Below are positions 34,287-41,139 of a stretch of 64,000 nt of DNA, piece after piece (the stretch's first letter is position 1; every line of letters begins with the position of its first letter). The notes under the pieces are model-generated. The model saw only the letters and a list, made by a program, of their open reading frames with translations. It made no database searches and was not told the DNA's origin. Location: assembly GCF_010093445.1 (NCBI RefSeq), contig NZ_PDWW01000001.1, positions 248,001 to 312,000 of the forward strand, read 5' to 3'. The position numbers and the translations under genes are program-made. Origin of the DNA: Pseudoxanthomonas japonensis. Lineage in GTDB: Bacteria; Pseudomonadota; Gammaproteobacteria; Xanthomonadales; Xanthomonadaceae.

Positions 34287-34604
34287 ATGACCATGCTCCT
34301 GCCGACGCACCGTTCGTCCATCCGCGCGATGCCGATCGCCCTTGCCGCGATGGCGCTCTCCGCCTGCGTCAGCACGCCGGGCCCGCAGGTTGCGGGCAGC
34401 GGGACCTGCAAGGACGCCTCGCTGGGCTGGGCCGTGGGGCAACCGGCGGACGAAGCCAACCTGCGGCGGCTGTCGAGCGAAAGCGGCGCCGGGCTGGTCA
34501 ATCCGATCGGCCCGACCACCGCCGTGAAGCACGATACGCGCAGCGATCGCCTGCGCGTCTACATCGATGCACAGAACCAGATCACCGCTGCCCGTTGCGA
34601 ATAA
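34287..34604 (+). CDS. I78-family peptidase inhibitor lipoprotein
   Basis: A 105-residue small protein with a lipobox (MALSAC, Cys27), so probably membrane-anchored. The remainder matches the I78 inhibitor pattern: conserved Cys (SGTCKD), WAVGQPA, the KHDTRSDRLRVYID block and a final C-terminal Cys (TAARCE), which should form a disulfide with the first. I78 members inhibit serine peptidases, so it may protect the periplasm from secreted proteases. The start at 34287 is the first of several ATGs (MTMLL). A divergent gap of 102 bases separates it from the acylase gene. Confidence 0.82.
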   Translation: MTMLLPTHRSSIRAMPIALAAMALSACVSTPGPQVAGSGTCKDASLGWAVGQPADEANLRRLSSESGAGLVNPIGPTTAVKHDTRSDRLRVYIDAQNQITAARCE

Positions 34605-34620
34605 CCCCACCGACACCCGA

Positions 34621-35472
34621 ATGCGCCGCGACCACATCCTCACCCTCTCCTGCCCGGACACCACCGGCATCGTCTACCGCGTCACCGGCCTGCTCTACGA
34701 GTCCGGCTGCAACATCCTCGATGCGCAGCAGTTCGGGGACGAGGAGTCGGGACGTTTCTTCCTGCGCGTGCATTTCGACGTGCCGGGGGCGACGGAGATC
34801 GACGTCCTGCAGGAAGGCTTCGCCTCGCTGGCGGAGATGTTCGGCATGGACTGGCAGATCCACGATGCCAGCCGCAAGGCGCGCCTGATGGTGCTGGTCA
34901 GCAAGCAGGGCCATTGCCTCAACGACCTGCTGTTCCGCGTGCACAGCCGCCAGCTGCCGGTGGAGATCGCCTGCATCGCCTCCAACCACGCCGACTTCGC
35001 GCCGCTGGCGCAGTCCTACGGGGTGGCCTTCCACCACCTGCCGGTATCGGCGGGCAACCGGGCCGAGCAGGAGCGGCACATCGTCGATCTGGTCGAGCGC
35101 GAGCAGATCGATCTCGTCGTGCTCGCGCGCTACATGCAGATCCTCTCGCCCGAGCTGTGCGACGCGCTGGCCGGCCGCGCCATCAACATCCACCACAGCT
35201 TCCTGCCCAGCTTCAAGGGCGCCAAGCCCTACCACCAGGCGCACCAGCGCGGGGTCAAGATCATCGGCGCCACCGCCCACTACGTGACCCGCGACCTCGA
35301 CGAAGGCCCGATCATCGAACAGGACGTGGCCCGCGTGGACCATGCGATGGCGCCGAAGGAACTGGTGCGGATGGGCAGCGACATCGAATCGCTGGTGCTG
35401 GCGCGTGCCGTGCGTCGGCACGTGGAGCACCGCATCCTGTTGAACGGGCACCGCACGGTGGTCTTCCGCTAA
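34621..35472 (+). CDS. purU: Formyltetrahydrofolate deformylase
   Basis: A 283-residue enzyme that hydrolyses 10-formyl-THF to formate and THF, balancing one-carbon pools and supplying formate to PurT. It has an N-terminal ACT domain (residues 4-80) and a formyltransferase-fold domain with LARYMQILSPEL, NIHHSFLPSFKGAKPY and the catalytic-region VTRDLDEGPIIEQ. The ATG at 34621 starts 16 bases after the I78 gene. One-carbon metabolism links it in theme to metE and folE, but no common regulation is visible. Confidence 0.94.
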   Translation: MRRDHILTLSCPDTTGIVYRVTGLLYESGCNILDAQQFGDEESGRFFLRVHFDVPGATEIDVLQEGFASLAEMFGMDWQIHDASRKARLMVLVSKQGHCLNDLLFRVHSRQLPVEIACIASNHADFAPLAQSYGVAFHHLPVSAGNRAEQERHIVDLVEREQIDLVVLARYMQILSPELCDALAGRAINIHHSFLPSFKGAKPYHQAHQRGVKIIGATAHYVTRDLDEGPIIEQDVARVDHAMAPKELVRMGSDIESLVLARAVRRHVEHRILLNGHRTVVFR

Positions 35473-35497
35473 TCCTCACAGGAATGGGGAAGACAGG

Positions 35498-35569
35498 TGT
35501 GGGAGCGACGTGAGTCGCGAGCTTTTGCTATTGCCGGAGGAAGAGCTCGCGACTTACGTCGCTCCCACA
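35498..35569. repeat. Inverted repeat pair, family A
   Basis: 23-bp arms at 35498-35520 and 35547-35569 (TGTGGGAGCGACGTGAGTCG...) with a 26-bp spacer. Together they form a long hairpin in the gap between convergent purU and the APC permease, serving as a plausible bidirectional 3' structure. Confidence 0.88.
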
Positions 35570-35595
35570 ATCATTTCCAAAGTCGCTTTAGCGAC

Positions 35596-36933
35596 TCAGC
35601 TGACCACGCGCCGCCGCAACCCCACCAGTACCGCGTACACGACCGCCAGCACGACGACGGCCACCCCGATCGCCGTCCATTCGCGCGCGCTCAGCGTGGT
35701 GAGGATGGCGAGCATCCCGACGACCGCCAGGCCTGGCACCAGCGGACCGCCGCGCAGCACGAACGGCTCGCCGCGCTCGCGCAGGTCGGTGCGCTGCGCG
35801 CGCCAGGCCGCGATACCCACCATCACGTAGACCAGGCAGACCGCGCCGCCGGAGATCAGCACCAGCGCTTCGAAGTTGCCCAGCACCGCGAGCACGCAGG
35901 CGAGGCCGGCATGCGCGGCCAGCGACAGCAGCGGCACGCGGTGGGTGGCGCTGACCCGGCCGAAGGCCTGCGGCAGGTAGCCATCACGTCCCAGCGCGAA
36001 CAGCAGCCGCGACGAGCCCAGCAGGTTGCCGAGCAGGAAGCCCGCCATCGACAGGCAGGCCGTGACCAGCAACGCGATGCGCGCAGGGTCCCAGATGCGG
36101 CCTGCGGCTTCGGCGATCGGCACGCTGCTGCTGGCCAGCGCCGCTCCCAGCACGCCCTGGCAGACGATCTGCAGGCCCAGGTACAGCAACACCACCAGCA
36201 GGATGGCGCTCATCGCTGCGCGCGGCACGCTCCGCGACGGGTCGCGCACTTCGCCGCCGGGGATCAGCGCGGTCTCCACGCCGGAGTAGGCGAACACCAC
36301 CATCACCATCGCCGCGCCCAGCGCGGTCCACGACGGCACATCGGCGAACGCGAAGCTGACCTGCGTGGTGTCGACGAAGGCGAGCCCGACGATCACCAGC
36401 AGGAACAACGGCACCAGCTTCAGCGTGGCCAGCGCCATCACCGCACGCGCGCCCAGCTTCACGCCGAACGCGTTGAGCGCATAGATCGCGGCGTACACGC
36501 CGACCAGCAGCAGCGCGCGCGGCAGCGGTGCGGCGAACATTGGCCACAGGCTGGCGACCTGCAACGACAGCGCCGCCGCCACGCCCGCGCTGGAGGCCAC
36601 GTTGCAGATCCACATCAGCGCGCCGGCGAGGAAGCCCGGCAGCGTGCCGAACACCGCGCTGACATAGGTGTAGGGACCTCCGGTCGCCGATGCACGACTG
36701 CCGATGGCGGCGAAGCACAGCGCCACCGGCACCATCACCACCGCACCGGCGAGCAGCGCCAGCGGTGCCGCCGCGCCGACCTGGGCCGACAGCGCGGCCG
36801 GCATCTTGAAGATGCCGCCGCCGACGATGATGTTGATGACCGCCGCCGCCAGCGCCACGCTGCCGACCGCACGCAGCAGCGCCGCATCGCCCTGCAACGG
36901 GCGGGTAGGAACGGAGTCGGCGTCGTGGTTCAT
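35596..36933 (-). CDS. APC-family amino acid permease
   Basis: A 445-residue inner-membrane transporter with about 12 hydrophobic helices. The family start motif AAVINIIVGGGIFKMPAALS (helix 1) is clear, with SRASATGGPYTYV (helix 3) and a conserved helix 6-7 region (AYSGVETALIPGGEV). It is of the APC superfamily type that imports or exchanges amino acids or polyamines; the substrate cannot be told. The start at 36931-36933 is taken because the longer frame begins with 17 residues not matching the family. It is divergent from the first M20 gene. Confidence 0.9.
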   Translation of the reverse strand: MNHDADSVPTRPLQGDAALLRAVGSVALAAAVINIIVGGGIFKMPAALSAQVGAAAPLALLAGAVVMVPVALCFAAIGSRASATGGPYTYVSAVFGTLPGFLAGALMWICNVASSAGVAAALSLQVASLWPMFAAPLPRALLLVGVYAAIYALNAFGVKLGARAVMALATLKLVPLFLLVIVGLAFVDTTQVSFAFADVPSWTALGAAMVMVVFAYSGVETALIPGGEVRDPSRSVPRAAMSAILLVVLLYLGLQIVCQGVLGAALASSSVPIAEAAGRIWDPARIALLVTACLSMAGFLLGNLLGSSRLLFALGRDGYLPQAFGRVSATHRVPLLSLAAHAGLACVLAVLGNFEALVLISGGAVCLVYVMVGIAAWRAQRTDLRERGEPFVLRGGPLVPGLAVVGMLAILTTLSAREWTAIGVAVVVLAVVYAVLVGLRRRVVS

Positions 36934-37024
36934 CGGCTTGCGGGTCCTGGAAGGAGTGCGAGCCTGCCATGCGCTCGTCGCCAATGCGAGCCGCGTGCCG
37001 TCATGCGCTCATGGGTATTCGCCA

Positions 37025-37053
37025 TTGGACACGCGCACGGCAGGGGCTAGCAT
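37025..37053 (+). promoter_or_regulatory. Putative promoter of the first M20 gene
   Basis: TTGGAC (37025-37030), 17-bp spacer, TAGCAT (37048-37053), about 30 bases upstream of the start codon at 37083. A TAGCAT also occurs shortly ahead of the second M20 gene at 39.64 kb. Confidence 0.5.
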
Positions 37054-37082
37054 CGTGCTTCCCGCCGGTTCCGGATGCCGCC

Positions 37083-38390
37083 ATGCGTCGCACCCATCGC
37101 CTGTTCGCCGCCCTGCTCGTCGCCACCGCCTCGCTGGCCAGCGCGGACGCCCGCGCGCAGAACACCGCATTCACCGCGCTCGAACAGGCGCAGCCCAGCC
37201 TCGTGCAGTGGCGCCGCGACCTCCACCAGCATCCCGAGCTCGGCGAGCAGGAAACACGCACCGCGAAGTTGGTCGCCGACCATCTGCGTTCGCTGGGCCT
37301 GACCGTGCGCACCGGCGTCGGCAAGACCGGCGTGGTCGCCGTGCTGAAGGGCGGCAAGCCCGGCCCGCGCATCGCGTTGCGCGCCGACATGGATGCGCTG
37401 CCGGTCACCGAACAGACCGGCCTGCCGTTCGCGTCGACGGTGAAGGCGGACTACCGCGGCCAGCCCGTCGGCGTCATGCATGCCTGCGGCCACGATGCGC
37501 ATGTCGCCATCCTGATGGGCGTGGCGCAGGCGCTGGTCACGGCGAAAGACGAACTGCCGGGTGAGGTGATGTTCGTGTTCCAGCCGGCCGAGGAAGGTCC
37601 CCCGGTCGCAGGCGAGGTGTTCGGCGCGGCGTTGATGCTGAAGGACGGCATCTTCAAGGACTTCACGCCCGACGCCGTGTTCGGCCTGCACGTGTGGGCC
37701 GGCCTGCCGGTCGGCAGCGTCGGCTATCGCAGCGGTCCGCTGATGGCGGCGGCGGACGAGTGGTCGCTGGTGGTGAAAGGCAAGCAGACGCACGGCTCGC
37801 GGCCGTGGGACGGCGTGGACCCGATCACCCTGGGCGCGCAGATCCTGCTGGGTACGCAGAGCATGATCGCGCGCCAAGTCAACATCGCCACCAGTCCGGT
37901 GGTGCTGACGGCCGGCCAGTTCCAGGCCGGCGTGCGCTTCAACATCATTCCGGACGAAGCGACGTTGGTCGGCACGCTGCGCACCTTCGACCCGACCGTG
38001 CGCGAAGACGTGATCGCGCGTTTCCGCCGCATCGCCGACGACTACGCGCACGCCAGCGGCGGCAGCGCCGAGTTGAAGGTCGCCAACAACGCACCGGCCA
38101 CCATCAACCAGCCTGCGCTCACCCAGCGCGTGCGGCCATCACTGGAGAGGGCCGTCGGCGCGGCGAACGTGGTGGAGATGCCGCTGGTGACGGTGGCGGA
38201 GGATTTCTCGCAGTTCGCCAACACCGTGCCGGGGTTCTACTTCTTCGTCGGCTCGACGTCGAAGGGCATCGACCCGGCCACCGCGCCGATCAACCACTCG
38301 CCGCAATTCCTGCTCGACGAACAGGCGCTGCAGACCGGCAGCCGGGCGATGCTGCAGGTGGCGTGGGATTATCTGTCCGCGACGCCTTGA
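37083..38390 (+). CDS. Secreted M20 family metal-dependent amidohydrolase (paralogue 1)
   Basis: A 435-residue zinc aminoacylase/carboxypeptidase of the M20D type. A signal peptide (MRRTHRLFAALLVATASLAS, cleavage near ARA-QN) sends it to the periplasm. Metal and catalytic motifs: LHQHPELGEQE, ALRADMDALPV, HACGHDAHVA, FQPAEEG and a late His in NHSPQFLLDE. The dimerisation domain is inserted near QTHGSRPWDGVDP. Substrates of this group are N-acyl amino acids or dipeptides. A paralogue lies at 39.7 kb, separated by a TauE-type exporter on the opposite strand. Confidence 0.92.
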   Translation: MRRTHRLFAALLVATASLASADARAQNTAFTALEQAQPSLVQWRRDLHQHPELGEQETRTAKLVADHLRSLGLTVRTGVGKTGVVAVLKGGKPGPRIALRADMDALPVTEQTGLPFASTVKADYRGQPVGVMHACGHDAHVAILMGVAQALVTAKDELPGEVMFVFQPAEEGPPVAGEVFGAALMLKDGIFKDFTPDAVFGLHVWAGLPVGSVGYRSGPLMAAADEWSLVVKGKQTHGSRPWDGVDPITLGAQILLGTQSMIARQVNIATSPVVLTAGQFQAGVRFNIIPDEATLVGTLRTFDPTVREDVIARFRRIADDYAHASGGSAELKVANNAPATINQPALTQRVRPSLERAVGAANVVEMPLVTVAEDFSQFANTVPGFYFFVGSTSKGIDPATAPINHSPQFLLDEQALQTGSRAMLQVAWDYLSATP

Positions 38391-38395
38391 TGTTC

Positions 38396-38441
38396 CCCTC
38401 TCCCCGCCTGCGGGGAGAGGGTGCCGAAGGCGGGTGAGGGG
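38396..38441. repeat. REP-like palindrome, family B
   Basis: CCCCTCTCCCCGC/GCGGGGAGAGG plus GTGCCGAAGGCGGGTGAGGGG, 6 bases after the first M20 stop. The inverted partner is at 38495-38543. Confidence 0.8.
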
Positions 38442-38494
38442 CGACGAAGCCGTGAAGCAAAACGCGCGCACGTTGTCGCCGAAGATCGCGCTTG

Positions 38495-38543
38495 CCCCTC
38501 ATCCGGCCTCCGGCCACCTTCTCCCCGCCTCGCGGGGAGAAGG
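38495..38543. repeat. REP-like palindrome, family B, inverted copy
   Basis: CCCCTCATCCGGCC, then CACCTTCTCCCCGC/GCGGGGAGAAGG. It ends one base before the stop codon of the TauE-type gene at 38545, so it lies in the convergent gap. Confidence 0.8.
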
Positions 38544-38544
38544 A

Positions 38545-39330
38545 TTAGAACCCCAGCCAGAGCCGCAACGGATGCTGCGGATCCGCCAGCAACCGGATCG
38601 CCAGCGCGATCGACACCGTCACCAGCAGCGGCTTGATGATGCGGGCGCCCTGCTTCATCGCGAAGCGCGAGCCGAGCTGCGCGCCGAGGAACTGGCCGGC
38701 GCCCATCAGCAGGCCGACCTTCCACAGCACCGCACCGTGCGCGAGGAACACCGCGAACGCGCCGAGGTTGGAGCCGAAGTTGAGGAACTTGGTGTGCGCG
38801 GTCGCCTTGAGGATGCCGAAGCCCGCCAGCGCCACGAAGCCCAGCATCAGGAACGAACCTGTGCCCGGGCCGAACACGCCGTCGTAGAAGCCGATCGCCG
38901 GCACGAAGGTCAGTGCGAACACCTGCGGGCGCATGCGCTGGTGGCGGTCGACGTGGCCGATGTCCGGCTTCAGGCCGAAGTACACCGCGATGCCGACCAG
39001 CAGGAACGGCAGCGCCCACTTCAACCACGCCACCGGAATCACCGTCGCCAGCAGTGCGCCACCGACCGCGCCCAGTGCGGCGGTCAGCACCATCGGCAAC
39101 TGGCCCTTGAGATCCACGTGTCCGTGCCGCGCATACGCCCAGCTCGCCGACCCGGAACCGAACAGCGACTGCAGCTTGTTGGTGCCCAGCACATGCAGCG
39201 GCGGAATGCCCGCCAGCAGCATCGCCGGAATGGTGACCATGCCGCCGCCGCCCGCGATGGCATCGATGAAACCCGCCAGCATGGCGGCGAGGAACAACAG
39301 CAGGAGCACCTGCAGGGCGAGGTCGGGCAT
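38545..39330 (-). CDS. TauE/SafE family sulfite/anion exporter
   Basis: A 261-residue polytopic membrane protein. The family signature AGFIDAIAGGGGMVTIPAML is in helix 1, with a repeated FYDGVFGPGTGSFLML motif in the second half (inverted duplicate) and about 8 hydrophobic helices. Members export sulfite or sulfoacetate-type anions, but the substrate here is unknown. The start at 39328-39330 (MPDLALQVLL) is the first that gives a hydrophobic N-terminus. It lies convergent to the first M20 gene and divergent to the second, suggesting an independent transcript. Confidence 0.9.
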   Translation of the reverse strand: MPDLALQVLLLLFLAAMLAGFIDAIAGGGGMVTIPAMLLAGIPPLHVLGTNKLQSLFGSGSASWAYARHGHVDLKGQLPMVLTAALGAVGGALLATVIPVAWLKWALPFLLVGIAVYFGLKPDIGHVDRHQRMRPQVFALTFVPAIGFYDGVFGPGTGSFLMLGFVALAGFGILKATAHTKFLNFGSNLGAFAVFLAHGAVLWKVGLLMGAGQFLGAQLGSRFAMKQGARIIKPLLVTVSIALAIRLLADPQHPLRLWLGF

Positions 39331-39420
39331 GGGGGTCCAGGGTGGTGGTGATGCATGTCCGTCAGTCGAGCGACGGGCGCGACGCGCGGTCATTCTAGGC
39401 GAGGCCGGATCCCGGAACGT

Positions 39421-39525
39421 CGTTCGTGGTGAGCCCGTCGAACCACACTGTTTGCGATGGCAACGACGCAACCGAACGGCATGCTTTTCCGCGAAAGGCG
39501 TGGTTCGACGGGCTCACCACGAACG
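39421..39525. repeat. Perfect 26-bp inverted repeat (family D)
   Basis: Left arm 39421-39446 and right arm 39500-39525 are exact reverse complements (starting CGTTCGTGGTGAGCCCGTCG), with a 53-bp spacer. It lies in the 338-bp gap between the TauE-type gene and the second M20 gene. The sequence type resembles palindromic repeats of xanthomonads. No transposase is nearby. Confidence 0.85.
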
Positions 39526-39668
39526 GTATCTCCGACTGCTTTTCCCGGCCGCGTTGTCGCCCCGTGCTCTGTCACGAGAGGAGGACAGGCACGCGGAGGC
39601 TCAGCCTGGCGACGCGGTCGCGTGACATTGCGGTTAGCATCGCCCTATCCCGTCCGGAGTCCGACTCG

Positions 39669-40997
39669 ATGCGCCACGCACGCCTGTTCGCCGTTTCCCT
39701 GCTGGCCACCGCACTGGCGGCCGCGCTGCCCGCCGCTGCCCAGGACGCCGCCACGCAACGCCCCGAGGTCGCCGCTGCCGGCCAGGCCGTGCAGCAGCAG
39801 GTGATCGACTGGCGCCGGCATTTCCACCAGTACCCGGAACTGTCCAACCGCGAGGCGGAGACATCGAAGCGCGTGGCCGAAGAACTGCGCAAGCTGGGCC
39901 TGCAACCGCGCACCGGCATCGCGCACCACGGCGTCACCGCGGTGATCAAGGGCGGCAAGCCCGGCCCGCGCATCGCGCTGCGCGCCGATATGGACGCGTT
40001 GCCGGTGACCGAACGCAACCGCCTGCCGTTCGCGTCGAAGGCGACGTCGACCTACCGCGGCGAAACCGTCGGCGTCATGCACGCCTGCGGCCATGACGCG
40101 CATACCGGCATCCTGCTGGGCGTGGCGAAGTCGCTGGTGGCGATGAAGGACCAGCTGCCCGGCGAAGTGCTGCTGGTGTTCCAGCCCGCCGAGGAAGGCG
40201 CGCCGGCCGGCGAGGAAGGGGGCGCGGAGCTCATGCTGAAGGAGGGCGTCTTCAAGGACTTCAAGCCGGAGGCGGTGTTCGGCCTTCATGTGTTCTCGTC
40301 GATCCCGGTCGGCCAGATCGGCGTGCGCCAGGGACCGCTGATGGCGGCGTCGGACAGCTTCACGCTGAAGGTCGTCGGTCGGCAGACGCACGGCTCGCGG
40401 CCGTGGGGCGGCATCGATCCCATCGTGGCGATGGCCGACATCATCGGCACCACCCAGACCATCGTCAGCCGCCGCACCGACATCTCGAAACTGCCGGCGG
40501 TGGTCAGCTTCGGCGCGATCAAGGGCGGCATCCGCTACAACATCATTCCCGACGACGTGGAAGTGGTCGGCACCATCCGCACCTTCGACGACGGCATGCG
40601 GCAGAAGATCTTCGCCGACCTGAAGAACGTCGCCACGCACGTGGCCGCCGCGCATGGCGCGAAGGTCGAGGCCAGCGTGCCCGACAACGACGGCAACCCG
40701 GTCACCGTCAACAATCCTGAGTTGACCGCGCGCATGCTGCCCAGCCTGCAGGCGGTGGTCGGCGCGGACAACGTCATCACGCCGCCACTGCAGATGGGCG
40801 CGGAGGACTTCTCGTTCTACGCGCGCGAGGTACCGTCGATGTTCTTCTTCGTCGGTAGCACGGCCAAGGGCATCGATCCGGTCACCGCGCCCAGCAACCA
40901 CTCGCCGGAGTTCATGCTGGACGAAGCGTCGCTCGATGTCGGCCTGCGTGCGCTGCTGCAGGTGACGCTGGATTACCTGCACGCGCCCCGGGACTGA
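39669..40997 (+). CDS. Secreted M20 family metal-dependent amidohydrolase (paralogue 2)
   Basis: A 442-residue paralogue of the enzyme at 37.1 kb, with a signal peptide (MRHARLFAVSLLATALAAAL, cleavage near AAA-QD). The same motif set is present: FHQYPELSNREAE, ALRADMDALPV, HACGHDAHTG, FQPAEEGAP, QTHGSRPWGGIDP and NHSPEFMLDE. Zinc-binding and dimerisation residues are all kept, so it should be active. Two diverged copies suggest different acyl or peptide substrates. The promoter lies in the preceding 143 bases after the family D repeat. Confidence 0.92.
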   Translation: MRHARLFAVSLLATALAAALPAAAQDAATQRPEVAAAGQAVQQQVIDWRRHFHQYPELSNREAETSKRVAEELRKLGLQPRTGIAHHGVTAVIKGGKPGPRIALRADMDALPVTERNRLPFASKATSTYRGETVGVMHACGHDAHTGILLGVAKSLVAMKDQLPGEVLLVFQPAEEGAPAGEEGGAELMLKEGVFKDFKPEAVFGLHVFSSIPVGQIGVRQGPLMAASDSFTLKVVGRQTHGSRPWGGIDPIVAMADIIGTTQTIVSRRTDISKLPAVVSFGAIKGGIRYNIIPDDVEVVGTIRTFDDGMRQKIFADLKNVATHVAAAHGAKVEASVPDNDGNPVTVNNPELTARMLPSLQAVVGADNVITPPLQMGAEDFSFYAREVPSMFFFVGSTAKGIDPVTAPSNHSPEFMLDEASLDVGLRALLQVTLDYLHAPRD

Positions 40998-41046
40998 GCG
41001 CGCCGACATTGCCGGCCGCCGGGCGCGGGGCCACAATCCGTCGCGC

Positions 41047-41139
41047 ATGCCTTGCCCCGACCGCCCGCCGTCCGCCGCCGAGTACGCCACCGTCGCGTGC
41101 GCGGCGGACGCGCATGCAGGTGATGGACGCACGCCATGA
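41047..41139 (+). CDS. Possible 30-aa leader ORF before the Ser/Thr kinase
   Basis: An open frame (MPCPDRPPSAAEYATVACAA...) whose TGA (41137-41139) overlaps the kinase ATG (41136-41138) as ATGA. No homology is recognised. It could be a translational-coupling leader, a remnant, or chance. Confidence 0.2.
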   Translation: MPCPDRPPSAAEYATVACAADAHAGDGRTP

